A stretch of 64,000 nt of DNA, taken from assembly GCF_039537875.1 (NCBI RefSeq), contig NZ_BAABBI010000001.1, positions 1,674,001 through 1,738,000 on the forward strand. The letters run 5' to 3'. The DNA comes from Corallibacter vietnamensis (lineage in GTDB: Bacteria; Bacteroidota; Bacteroidia; Flavobacteriales; Flavobacteriaceae). Position numbers and translations under genes: made by a program. Shown piece after piece: positions 50,424-59,508 of the stretch. A model generated the notes under the pieces. That model was not told the DNA's origin. It did no database searches and worked only from the letters and a program-made list of their open reading frames with translations. Within the stretch, counting starts at the first letter, position 1. Each line of letters opens with the position of its first letter.

Positions 50424-51173
50424 ATGGGTGATAAGCTAACGACCAAAACATACTGGGAATCCTATTACAGCCACAATCATGCGGATAAAAAACACATAAA
50501 AACCGTGTGTGGTTACTATAATGATTTCTGGAAAACCTTTATTGATTCTAAAAATGAATCAAGCACCATAATTGAAATTGGTGGGTTTCCAGGAAGGTAC
50601 TTGGCGTATCTATCGTCAAAGTTTAAGCTTTTGCCTACCTGTTTAGATTATAATTCAGATACCTCACAAATAGAAGCATCATTTCGTATTATGAATGTTG
50701 AAACCTATTCGGTTTTACAAAAAGATTTTACTAAATACAAAACACCACAAACTTATAACTATGTGTTGTCTAATGGGTTTGTTGAGCATTTTGAAGATTA
50801 TAACCATATTTTAGATTTACATGTTGACTATCTAGCACCTAAAGGAAGAATGCTAATTATGATTCCTAACATGCGCGGCTATATAAGGTTTTATAAATAC
50901 CTAGTAGATTATCAGAATTTAAAAATTCATAACTTAAAATGCATGAAACTTAAAGTGTTTAAAGATTTTGCTCAAAGACATGACCTTAAGGTGATTCATT
51001 TAGGTTATTTTGGAGGGTTTCCTCTTGGTGTACACCAAAAGAGTAACCTATTTCAAAAGTTAATTTACAAAGGGCATCGTCTTGTTTTTAAATATGTTGC
51101 TAACAGACTATTGCTAAAAAAACCTTCTAGATTTTTTTCCTCATCCATAATAACCATTCTTGAAAAACAGTAA
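50424..51173 (+). CDS. SAM-dependent methyltransferase
   Basis: I chose ATG 50424 (249 residues); an in-frame GTG lies 9 bp earlier. The class I core has motif I IIEIGGFPGRYLAYLS, LDYNSDTS as motif II, and VLSNGFVEHFEDYNHIL followed by YLAPKGRMLIMIPNMRG. It probably methylates a sugar or a lipid-linked intermediate of the polysaccharide; the substrate is unknown. The next gene begins 3 bp after the stop. Confidence 0.8.
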   Translation: MGDKLTTKTYWESYYSHNHADKKHIKTVCGYYNDFWKTFIDSKNESSTIIEIGGFPGRYLAYLSSKFKLLPTCLDYNSDTSQIEASFRIMNVETYSVLQKDFTKYKTPQTYNYVLSNGFVEHFEDYNHILDLHVDYLAPKGRMLIMIPNMRGYIRFYKYLVDYQNLKIHNLKCMKLKVFKDFAQRHDLKVIHLGYFGGFPLGVHQKSNLFQKLIYKGHRLVFKYVANRLLLKKPSRFFSSSIITILEKQ

Positions 51174-51176
51174 CCT

Positions 51177-53000
51177 ATGTGCGGATTTTTAGCCGAGTAT
51201 ACGTTTAGTGCACCTGTAACGCCTCCTAATACGTTTCAAACACTATTAGCATTATCAAAGCATCGCGGCCCAGATGCAACGAACACCATACAAAACAATG
51301 GGGTTCAATTAGGGTTTAATAGATTGGCCATTTTAGATACATCACCCAAAGGAAACCAACCTAAAAAAAGCCCCAGCAACAGATATCATGTGGTTTTTAA
51401 TGGAGAACTATATAATTATAAAGATTTAGCTGAAACTCATGGCTTAACCAATTTAGCATCAACATCCGATACCGAAGTACTCATGCATTTATTGGATAAG
51501 TTGGGGGTTGAAACAACCATTCAAACTTTAAATGGCATGTTTGCCATTGTTATTATAGATACCAAAACAGACCTTTGTTATTTAACGCGAGATTTCGCAG
51601 GAATAAAACCTTTGTTTTTTGGAAAATCGGTTTCAGGATTGGTCGCTGCATCTCAATTTAATCAAGTCTATAAACACCCTTGGCACAATAACCATCTAAA
51701 ACTAAAACCCGATAGCGTTAAAACTTATTTTGCTTTAGGGTATATGCAAGCTCCTGATACAGTTTATAAAGATGTTTTTCAAGTAAAACCAGGTGAATTG
51801 ATATGTATTAACAGACAAGGCGATATTAATAAAAAACAACAAAGTCATTTTAGTAAAAATCAACAAGATGCCTCTCAAAACCAACCTCTGTCTTCGGTTT
51901 TAAAAAATGTGGTTTCAAAACAGTTGGTGAGTGATGTGCCTATTGCTACCTTTTTAAGTGGTGGTATAGATAGCCCCTTAATTGGTGCTTATGCAAAGCA
52001 ACAAAAGAATGCTATTGAGGCCTTTACACTACAAGTTGCTGACGCCAAACTAAATGAAAGCGATATCGCTAAAGCCTATGCCAAGCATTTAAAAATAAAA
52101 CAGCATATAGTAACAGTAAGCCCTGAAGATGTAAGGTCAGAAATAGAGGCGCACTTTTTAGCCTTTTCTGAACCTTTTGGTGATTATTCTAGTATCCCTA
52201 CCTATGTGATTTCTAAAGAGGCAAGAAAACGACATACGGTGATGTTGTCTGGTGATGGTGGTGATGAACTCTTCTTTGGGTATCCTAGAATGTTAGATAT
52301 ACTACAAAAACGATGGTGGTTTAAGATGCCATATACCGTAAGAAAACCATTGGCTGCATTAACAAACAAATTAGGAATAACGCAAACATGGGCGCCGTAT
52401 TTTAAAGTATTTAATGCGTTTGTTTTTAATAAGCACGCCAAGTTGCCGAAAGCGGTTTTAGATAAGGCTTTTAAAAATGTTAAATATTCAAGTACACTAA
52501 AAGACCTTTATAAATTCAAAAACAAAAAAAAAACAGAACTATTACACCAGCTTAGGTACAATGAGTTTTATGCACATTTACAACGTGTGCTTATAAAAGT
52601 TGATAGAGCTAGCATGGCAAACAGCCTAGAAGTGCGCGTACCTTTTTTAGATAAAAATGTGATTGAGTGGGCTTGGAAAACATCTAGAGTGGTAAAAACA
52701 AAAAAAGACTTAAAAAAAGATTTAAAACAATTACTCGCTAATGAAGTTCCAGAGCATTTTATTAACCAGAAAAAAATGGGCTTTTCTGTACCCTTAAACC
52801 ATTGGTTGCACAACCAACTTAAAACCGATGTAATAAAAACAGTGTTTCATACTAATTTTTATGGAGACACGATTATAAATGTAGCTGCCTTACGTGATTA
52901 TGTTCAGGATTTCTATGACAATAAACACGATAATGCTTGGGGGGTTTGGCATATTTATGCTTGGCAAAAATGGTGGCTAGCTCATGGTGTCAAAAAATAA
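51177..53000 (+). CDS. asnB: Glutamine-hydrolysing asparagine-synthase-family amidotransferase
   Basis: This 607-residue enzyme has a complete N-terminal class II glutaminase domain. The nucleophile is Cys2 (MCGFLAEY), with HRGPD and FNGELYNY. An ATP-pyrophosphatase domain follows with the PP-loop SGGIDS at residues 261-266 and a VMLSGDGGDELFFGY block. Such enzymes move ammonia from glutamine to a carboxylate activated with AMP. Inside glycan clusters they can amidate uronic acids (the WbpS type), and the dehydrogenase at 26695 would supply those acids; this is inference. An ordinary asparagine synthetase cannot be ruled out from sequence alone. Confidence 0.85.
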   Translation: MCGFLAEYTFSAPVTPPNTFQTLLALSKHRGPDATNTIQNNGVQLGFNRLAILDTSPKGNQPKKSPSNRYHVVFNGELYNYKDLAETHGLTNLASTSDTEVLMHLLDKLGVETTIQTLNGMFAIVIIDTKTDLCYLTRDFAGIKPLFFGKSVSGLVAASQFNQVYKHPWHNNHLKLKPDSVKTYFALGYMQAPDTVYKDVFQVKPGELICINRQGDINKKQQSHFSKNQQDASQNQPLSSVLKNVVSKQLVSDVPIATFLSGGIDSPLIGAYAKQQKNAIEAFTLQVADAKLNESDIAKAYAKHLKIKQHIVTVSPEDVRSEIEAHFLAFSEPFGDYSSIPTYVISKEARKRHTVMLSGDGGDELFFGYPRMLDILQKRWWFKMPYTVRKPLAALTNKLGITQTWAPYFKVFNAFVFNKHAKLPKAVLDKAFKNVKYSSTLKDLYKFKNKKKTELLHQLRYNEFYAHLQRVLIKVDRASMANSLEVRVPFLDKNVIEWAWKTSRVVKTKKDLKKDLKQLLANEVPEHFINQKKMGFSVPLNHWLHNQLKTDVIKTVFHTNFYGDTIINVAALRDYVQDFYDNKHDNAWGVWHIYAWQKWWLAHGVKK

Positions 53001-53144
53001 AATAGACAAAATAAAAATGGTTGAATCACCCATCATAACGGCAATGTTGTTTTTAAAAAAACACGATGTAATATGCGTATGTTAACGCAATATAAAATAT
53101 AGAAAGTTTCTTATTATCATATAACATCTCACAAACGCTTTTTT

Positions 53145-53152
53145 TATATTAG
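53145..53152 (+). promoter_or_regulatory. Candidate -7 element TATATTAG(C)
   Basis: It lies 13 bp before the ATG at 53166, in the only sizeable gap (165 bp) of this gene block. Third copy of the motif seen at 34899 and 47431. Confidence 0.4.
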
Positions 53153-53165
53153 CAAACATAACACT

Positions 53166-54548
53166 ATGAAGATAAGCACACCTATAATACCCAGCAAGCA
53201 AATTTTTGCCAATGTAGCAAACAAAGAGAACGCTTATAACTTAGAAGCTATTTGTGTATTTGTTGCTACAGGTTTTTTTATGGGTGCAGATACATACTGG
53301 AAAAACAAAGTGTGTCTTTTGCCTGCACATGACCATGAACTAGATGCTCAAGGAAGACTCCTAAAAAGCACACCTAATTTTAATTGGTATTATCAACCAG
53401 AACAAAAACCTTTTAAAGACACATTAAGTAACTACATAGAGCTACTTACCACAATCACTAAAAACCAAGTAAAAGATAATCCTGTAATTCTACCGCTTTC
53501 TGGTGGACTTGATAGCCGTAGCCAAGCACTTGTTTTAAAAAACTTTAAAAATGAAGTTCAAGCGTTTAGTTATGCGTTTCAAGGGGGATACCCCGAACAC
53601 CATATTGCTAAAAAAATAGCAAAAGAATGTCGCTTTAGCTTTAAACAGTTTGATATAACACCTGGATATTTATGGCAGGTTATTGATGACTTGTTAAGCA
53701 TTAATGGAGGGTATTCAGAATTTACACACCCAAGACAAATGGCGGTCTTACCTGAACTAAAAAAAATGACGGGTGTTTTCTCTTTAGGGCATTGGGGCGA
53801 CGTACTATTTGATCGAGGCGTGCCTGAAGCAACCCAAAAAGGAGATGTCGTGCCCCTATTACTCAAAAAAATGGTGAAACCTCGTGGTTTAATTTTGGCT
53901 GAAAAGTTATGGAGTAATTGGGGATTAAAAGGTGATTTTAAAACCTACTTAATAGACCGCATTACTACAGATTTAAACGCCATAAACATAAACAACATCA
54001 GTGCTAAAGTGCGTGCCTATAAAACAAGTCAATGGGCGCATCGCTGGACAACAACCAATTTAAGTGTGTTTGAAGCTGCTAACCCCATGACATTGCCTTA
54101 TTATGATAATAGAATGTGTGAGTTTGTTTGCAAAACACCAGAATCTTATTTAGCTGATAGACGATTGCAAATAGCTCATATAAATCAAGATAAAGCACTA
54201 GCAAACATTACATGGCAGGCACAAAAACCGTTTTCTGTTGCTAATTATGCCTACAATAAAACACCTTACAATATCCCGTATCGTATAGTAAATAAACTAC
54301 AGCGAACAATTAAAAACGTTCAAGGAAAACCCTATATACAACGCAACTGGGAATTGCAGTTTCTTGGAGATAGCAATGCTGAAAAATTAGAAAGTTACTT
54401 GTTTGATAACAATTTTAATACTTGGATACCTAAAGATGTCGTAAAATCAACTTACAATACGTTTTTAAAAGAAGATCCTATAAACACAGCCCATGCGGTA
54501 AGCATGTTGTTAACCTTGGCTGTATGGTATAAAAAAAATAATACCTAA
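53166..54548 (+). CDS. Asparagine-synthase-like protein with reduced glutaminase domain
   Basis: This 460-residue protein has the ATP-pyrophosphatase domain with PP-loop SGGLDSR at residues 112-118 and a SLGHWGDVLFDRG block. The N-terminal part is only about 100 residues and starts MKISTP, so the catalytic Cys2 and the first half of the glutaminase domain are absent; only a YNLEAICVFVATGFFMG-like tail of that domain remains. It may use free ammonia, or be fed by the full-length enzyme next to it, or have another ligase role. It is probably an amide- or ester-forming enzyme of the glycan pathway. Confidence 0.78.
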   Translation: MKISTPIIPSKQIFANVANKENAYNLEAICVFVATGFFMGADTYWKNKVCLLPAHDHELDAQGRLLKSTPNFNWYYQPEQKPFKDTLSNYIELLTTITKNQVKDNPVILPLSGGLDSRSQALVLKNFKNEVQAFSYAFQGGYPEHHIAKKIAKECRFSFKQFDITPGYLWQVIDDLLSINGGYSEFTHPRQMAVLPELKKMTGVFSLGHWGDVLFDRGVPEATQKGDVVPLLLKKMVKPRGLILAEKLWSNWGLKGDFKTYLIDRITTDLNAININNISAKVRAYKTSQWAHRWTTTNLSVFEAANPMTLPYYDNRMCEFVCKTPESYLADRRLQIAHINQDKALANITWQAQKPFSVANYAYNKTPYNIPYRIVNKLQRTIKNVQGKPYIQRNWELQFLGDSNAEKLESYLFDNNFNTWIPKDVVKSTYNTFLKEDPINTAHAVSMLLTLAVWYKKNNT

Positions 54549-54552
54549 GCTT

Positions 54553-55548
54553 ATGAAATTATCTGTGGTTATTCCAGTTTATAATGCTGCTGACTTTATT
54601 GAAAAATCGTATAAAACAATCCTAAGTCAAGATGTTATTGATTTTGAGTTGCTGTATGTTAATAATAACTCTTCAGACAAATCGGTAACGCATATTCAGC
54701 AAATTACAAAAATTGATAATCGAGTAAAACTCTTAGAACAAACAACGCAAGGAGCTGCTGCTGCACGAAATATGGGAATTGCTTCAGCCAAAGGTGATTA
54801 CATTTATGTATTTGATGTTGATGACGAAATTTATCCTGGGGCTTTAAATCGGATGATTGACGTTTTAGATAACCATCCTGAAGTAACGGCGGTTTTTGGC
54901 AAAATGATAAAGTCTCATAAAGGAATTGAGCAAACTGAAAAACCAGATAACGAAACCAATGAGGTAATAATTAATAAACCACCTTATTGGGGACTAAAGT
55001 GGTTTGAAAGCCTTAAAACAGTTGTTGGACCACCTGCATTTTTATATAGAAAATCTGTGTTTGATAAAATAGGGTTATATAATGAAGCTATAAAAAATAA
55101 CGAAGATACGGCCCTTGACATAAAACTAGGAATGACGCAAGCTGTAGCATTTATAGATAGGTATGTGTACTTATATTTTAAGCACCAAAACTCAACGATA
55201 GAACAAGCTAAAAAAAGCATGCCCAGAGCATTTATGATATGGCCAAGATTAATAAAAGAGCATATACCGTTTTATTTAGAAAACTCTTGGTCTCAAGAAT
55301 TTAATGCCATTTTGTTTAGTCAGTTATTTCAAGCTTTAGGTAGACAAATAGTTTTTACCAAAGGGATACAAACACGCATACAGCTAAAAAATCAATTACA
55401 GAAAGAGATGCAACCTATTAAGATTCCTTGGTATATGCATATATATATAACAATATTAAGTATCTTGCCTTTAGAAATATTGCGTAAGGTATATGGATAC
55501 TATATAGTGCCTTTTGCAGTAAAGCAATTATTAGAAAAAAGTAAATGA
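54553..55548 (+). CDS. Glycosyltransferase, GT2 type
   Basis: This 331-residue GT-A enzyme has KLSVVIPVYNAADFIEKSY, LLYVNNNSSDKS and the metal site YVFDVDDEIYPG, then GPPAFLYRKSVFDKIG and NNEDTALDIKLG. A hydrophobic C-terminal stretch (about residues 290-310) could bind it to the membrane. The gene ends in a 4-bp overlap with the acyltransferase gene. The donor and acceptor are unknown. Confidence 0.9.
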   Translation: MKLSVVIPVYNAADFIEKSYKTILSQDVIDFELLYVNNNSSDKSVTHIQQITKIDNRVKLLEQTTQGAAAARNMGIASAKGDYIYVFDVDDEIYPGALNRMIDVLDNHPEVTAVFGKMIKSHKGIEQTEKPDNETNEVIINKPPYWGLKWFESLKTVVGPPAFLYRKSVFDKIGLYNEAIKNNEDTALDIKLGMTQAVAFIDRYVYLYFKHQNSTIEQAKKSMPRAFMIWPRLIKEHIPFYLENSWSQEFNAILFSQLFQALGRQIVFTKGIQTRIQLKNQLQKEMQPIKIPWYMHIYITILSILPLEILRKVYGYYIVPFAVKQLLEKSK

Positions 55549-56138
55549 GTTTGCGTAGTTTATTTTACACCAAATATATCTTTAAAAGATGTTTGTTATA
55601 CATCTGGTATAAACGTTATGTGAAAGACAACCCAGTTATTCAAGCTGATATTCATCAATGCTTAAAAGTACGTGGTAGTAAACAAATAAAGCAACCTCTC
55701 AATAAACAATTTAATCACTTAATGATACATTATCCAGATTATGCTTATGTGTTTTTTTGGAGAATAAATAAATTAAACATGCTATGGCGATCTATATTTG
55801 TTGATACACGATCATGTAAAATTTTTAGAAGCACTAAAATAGCAGGCGGTATGATGTGTTATCATCCGTTTGCAACAGTGATTAATGCAAAATCTATAGG
55901 CAAAAATTTTCAGTTTAGAAATGGCTTAACTATTGGTAATAAAGGTAATGATAATAGCAAGTTACCTGTAATTGGTGATAATGTAACGGTGGGTGCAAAT
56001 GCCGTTATTATAGGAGATATCACAATCGGTAACCAGGTTGTTATTGGCGCAGGATCTGTGGTTGTCAAAGATGTACCGCCTTATAGTATCGTGGCTGGAA
56101 ATCCAGCTAAAATAATCAAACGATTAGATGAAAACTAA
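55545..56138 (+). CDS. Hexapeptide-repeat acyltransferase (serine acetyltransferase-like)
   Basis: This 197-residue protein has a basic, aromatic N-terminal helical part. A left-handed beta-helix follows with hexapeptide repeats (IGKNFQFRNGLTIGN, IGDNVTVGANAVIIGDITIGNQVVIGAGSVVVKDV) and the usual end YSIVAGNPAKIIKR. It resembles CysE-like transferases in glycan clusters and probably O-acetylates a sugar with acetyl-CoA. The catalytic His is likely in MMCYHPFATVI. It overlaps the neighbour genes by 4 and 11 bp. Confidence 0.82.
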   Translation: MSLRSLFYTKYIFKRCLLYIWYKRYVKDNPVIQADIHQCLKVRGSKQIKQPLNKQFNHLMIHYPDYAYVFFWRINKLNMLWRSIFVDTRSCKIFRSTKIAGGMMCYHPFATVINAKSIGKNFQFRNGLTIGNKGNDNSKLPVIGDNVTVGANAVIIGDITIGNQVVIGAGSVVVKDVPPYSIVAGNPAKIIKRLDEN

Positions 56139-57225
56139 ACGTATTAAAATTTTATTTACCACATCAAATTTTCATACGGCAGGTAGCGGTAAAGTTATTT
56201 ATGATTTAGTAAAAGGCCTTGATAAACAAAAGTTTGATATAGCCATTGCCTGCGGAAGTAATAAAGGTGTTTTTTTTAAAGAGGTAGAAACGCTAGGGGT
56301 ACCCATACATATCTTTGAAACTAAAACACCTTATCGCCCTTATACAACCCTATTACCTAGAGTATGGAAGATTGCTAAATTTTATAAACAGCATGAATTC
56401 GATATCGTTCATTCTTGGCAATGGAGTAGTGATTGGACTGAAGCGTTAGCTGCTAAAATTGTTGGTGTAAAATGGATGTATACCAAAAAAGCTATGGGAG
56501 CCAACAATAAACACTGGAAAATAAAAAGCTATTTAGCCAATTTTATCGTAACCATAAATGATGAAATGCGTGCGTATTTCCCAACAAAAAAACAACAGAC
56601 GCTTATTCCAATTGGAATTGATACGTCTTATTATAACCCAACGCTATTTAAAAACATAAAAAAAAAAGAGGCAATTTTTAATATAATTACCGTTGCAAAC
56701 TTGGTCCCTGTAAAAGGTGTTGAAGTCCTCATAGAGGCTGTTTCTTTATTAAATGATAAGCATGTAACATTAACTATAGTAGGTGATTGTGATAATGCTT
56801 ATGGTGAAAAATTACGCGCGTTTACTAATACATTGGGTATCGAAAATCAGGTAAGGTTTTTGGGTAAAAAACTAGATGTAAGACCGTATATAGTCGCGTC
56901 AGATTTATATGTCATACCAACCTTAAATGAAGGACGAAAAGAGGGAATGCCCATGGCACTAGTTGAGGCTATGTCTATGCAAATTCCTGTGTTAGGCTCT
57001 GATATTACCGGAATTAACTTTGTGTTGAAAGCTTTTAATCATTTGTTGTTTAAAGCTGGTGACACGAAAGCTTTAGCTTCAAAAATAAATATGATAAAAA
57101 CAATGGATGAATCATCTAGAAAGCATTTAGCACATGCTTTAAGAACCTATTGTGAGACACATTTTACAATGGAGTCATTTATTAATAAACACGAATTCCT
57201 ATATAAAAAACTACTTGAAAAATGA
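56128..57225 (+). CDS. Glycosyltransferase, GT4 type
   Basis: This 365-residue GT-B enzyme has an N-terminal glycine loop TAGSGKVIYDLVKGL, HSWQWSSDW, then IITVANLVPVKGVEVLIEAV, RFLGKKLDVRPYI and the donor site PTLNEGRKEGMPMALVEAMSMQIPVLGSD. These are GT4 features, with the E-x7-E shape in EGMPMALVE. It starts 11 bp inside the acyltransferase gene and ends in a 4-bp overlap with the sulfotransferase gene, so translation is coupled along the block. Confidence 0.88.
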   Translation: MKTKRIKILFTTSNFHTAGSGKVIYDLVKGLDKQKFDIAIACGSNKGVFFKEVETLGVPIHIFETKTPYRPYTTLLPRVWKIAKFYKQHEFDIVHSWQWSSDWTEALAAKIVGVKWMYTKKAMGANNKHWKIKSYLANFIVTINDEMRAYFPTKKQQTLIPIGIDTSYYNPTLFKNIKKKEAIFNIITVANLVPVKGVEVLIEAVSLLNDKHVTLTIVGDCDNAYGEKLRAFTNTLGIENQVRFLGKKLDVRPYIVASDLYVIPTLNEGRKEGMPMALVEAMSMQIPVLGSDITGINFVLKAFNHLLFKAGDTKALASKINMIKTMDESSRKHLAHALRTYCETHFTMESFINKHEFLYKKLLEK

Positions 57226-58073
57226 CACGGTTTAATAAACATGTAATAGTTGTAGGTAGTGCTAGAAGTGGGACTAGCTGGTTGAGTGAAACATTAGCAC
57301 AACCTTATAGATATAGAATGTTGTTTGAACCTGAACAAGAAACGCGTACCCAAAAAGGGCATTTAGTATGTGATAAATGGTTGATGACTAAAAGTGATGC
57401 ACCTAAAGCATACCGCTATTTAAAACGCGTTTTTCAAAACAGGGTAGATTGTAACTGGATAGCGCAAAATAGCAACAGACGCTTTAAACGTCATTTATGG
57501 CCATTTATTCCTAAAAAATTTATCATCAAGTTTGTAAGAGCTAACTTGGCTGCAATGTATTTAACAGAGACATTTCAAATCCCCGTTATACATATTATAA
57601 GAAATCCTTATGAGGTACTACGGTCACAACAGCAGGTGAAATTCCCTTGGCTGTATGATTTATCACATTTTGTAAGTCAACCGCATTTAGTTAAACTTAT
57701 ACAAGAAACGTTTCATTATGATATTACCCAATATCAATCCTTGAGCCCTATCGAAATACTGGCAATTCGATGGTGTATTGAAAATGTTGTACCCATAGAC
57801 ATTTTTACTGAATACCAATCAAAAATTAATGTAATACGTTACGAAGATTTGGTTCTTAATATTGAAGAGTTCTATAGGTTGTGTGAAAACTATAACTTAA
57901 AGCCTGTTGAAAATTTACAAGAGTTTTATAAACAACCATCCTCAAAAACACACCCTGAAAGTACCAGGATATTAAAAAATAGAAATAAAAAACATTTTTC
58001 AGAGAATGATATTGGTAAAATCAATTCAATATTTGATGTTTTTAATGTAACATTATACCCAAGAGCGCTATAA
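57222..58073 (+). CDS. Sulfotransferase family protein
   Basis: This 283-residue protein has a clear PAPS 5'-loop GSARSGTSW (residues 12-20) and a 3'-phosphate-binding segment VIHIIRNPYEVLRSQQQ. The INVIRYEDLV block and the C-terminal region fit the sulfotransferase fold. There is no membrane anchor, so it acts in the cytoplasm, probably on a lipid-linked glycan. It is the third sulfotransferase-like gene of the locus and differs from the other two, which suggests different positions or sugars are sulfated. Confidence 0.85.
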   Translation: MTRFNKHVIVVGSARSGTSWLSETLAQPYRYRMLFEPEQETRTQKGHLVCDKWLMTKSDAPKAYRYLKRVFQNRVDCNWIAQNSNRRFKRHLWPFIPKKFIIKFVRANLAAMYLTETFQIPVIHIIRNPYEVLRSQQQVKFPWLYDLSHFVSQPHLVKLIQETFHYDITQYQSLSPIEILAIRWCIENVVPIDIFTEYQSKINVIRYEDLVLNIEEFYRLCENYNLKPVENLQEFYKQPSSKTHPESTRILKNRNKKHFSENDIGKINSIFDVFNVTLYPRAL

Positions 58074-58080
58074 ACTATCT

Positions 58081-59508
58081 ATGTTATTCAATTCATTAGA
58101 CTTTGCATGGTTTCTTCCAGTAGTTTTTATACTCTACTGGTTTGTGTGTAATAAATCCCTTAAAATACAAAACGCGCTATTAGTTGTGGTGAGTTACGTG
58201 TTTTATGGTTGGTGGGACTGGCGTTTCTTAACATTAATTTTTTTTAGTACGGTTGTAGACTTTGTTGTAGCAAAACAATTACTTAAAGAAACACATTCTA
58301 AAAAAAGAAAGCGCTTACTAGCTGTAAGCCTTGTTTGTAATTTAGGCTTATTGGGGGTGTTTAAATACTATAACTTTTTTGTTTCTAGCTGGATAGATGC
58401 TTGGCAGCTTCTAGGGGTTTCAATGGCGCCTGCTACACTAAATGTTATATTGCCTGTAGGGATTAGTTTTTATACCTTTCAAACATTAAGCTATACAATA
58501 GATGTGTATAAAAAACGCTTGAAACCTACACCGCAGTTTGTTGAGTTTGCTGCTTTTGTTGCTTTTTTTCCACAACTTGTAGCTGGCCCTATTGAAAGAG
58601 CTAGTAGATTGTTACCACAGTTTCAAAGAAAACGTAATTTTGATTACACCTTTGCTATAAGTGGTTTTTATTTAATTATTTGGGGATTGTTTAAAAAAAT
58701 GGTCATAGCTGATAATTGTGCTTTTTTTGTAAATCAAATTTTTGAAGACCCTGGAAGATATAGTGCTATAGAGTTGTTTATGGGAAGTGTCTTATTTGCT
58801 TTTCAAATTTATGGAGACTTTTCAGGATATTCCGATATAGCAATTGGCGTTGCAAGATTATTTGGTTTTTCTTTAATGACCAATTTTACCTTTCCTTATT
58901 TCTCTAGAAACATTGCTGAATTTTGGAGGCGCTGGCACATTTCGCTATCAACATGGTTTAGAGATTATTTGTACATTCCTTTAGGTGGGTCTAGAGGAAA
59001 TATATGGAAACAATTGCGTAATGTGTTTGTCGTGTTTTTAGTTAGCGGTTTTTGGCATGGAGCAAACTGGACTTTTGTAGTTTGGGGTGGTATTCATGCC
59101 TTGTTGTTTTTACCTCTTTTGATTTTTAAAGCTAATAAAACCTATACAAATCAAATAAAATTATCTGTCAAACAGCTTCCTAATATATTAGTTACATTTG
59201 TCTTGGTGTGTATGGCTTGGGTGTTTTTTAGAGCAGACAACATAAGTATTGCTATCAATATAGTGTATAATATTTTTAGTATGGACTCTAGTTCACTGCA
59301 CTTTTTTTATAAAACGCCTAAATACATATTAGTAAGCCTAATAACATCTTTAGGTATTGGTGTTATGCTTTTTTATGAATTAAAAAGTATGAAAAAAGGA
59401 AATACAGAAGTGACTTTAGGCTATTATCAAGCGCTTTTAATTGCTGTGTTAATTGTTTTTATGGGGGTTTATAAAAACCCGTCAGAATTTATTTATTTTC
59501 AGTTTTAA
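58081..59508 (+). CDS. MBOAT O-acyltransferase (AlgI/PatA-like)
   Basis: This 475-residue, multi-pass membrane protein has the MBOAT block GDFSGYSDIAIGVARLFGF, then NFTFPYFSRNIAEFWRRWHISLSTWFRDYLYIPLGG (given as family landmarks), and the active-site SGFWHGANWTF with His326 and GGIHALLF with His339. AlgI-type proteins move acyl groups across the membrane to a partner that O-acetylates exported glycan. The partner is probably the SGNH-like protein encoded next, whose start overlaps this stop by 1 bp. Confidence 0.93.
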   Translation: MLFNSLDFAWFLPVVFILYWFVCNKSLKIQNALLVVVSYVFYGWWDWRFLTLIFFSTVVDFVVAKQLLKETHSKKRKRLLAVSLVCNLGLLGVFKYYNFFVSSWIDAWQLLGVSMAPATLNVILPVGISFYTFQTLSYTIDVYKKRLKPTPQFVEFAAFVAFFPQLVAGPIERASRLLPQFQRKRNFDYTFAISGFYLIIWGLFKKMVIADNCAFFVNQIFEDPGRYSAIELFMGSVLFAFQIYGDFSGYSDIAIGVARLFGFSLMTNFTFPYFSRNIAEFWRRWHISLSTWFRDYLYIPLGGSRGNIWKQLRNVFVVFLVSGFWHGANWTFVVWGGIHALLFLPLLIFKANKTYTNQIKLSVKQLPNILVTFVLVCMAWVFFRADNISIAINIVYNIFSMDSSSLHFFYKTPKYILVSLITSLGIGVMLFYELKSMKKGNTEVTLGYYQALLIAVLIVFMGVYKNPSEFIYFQF

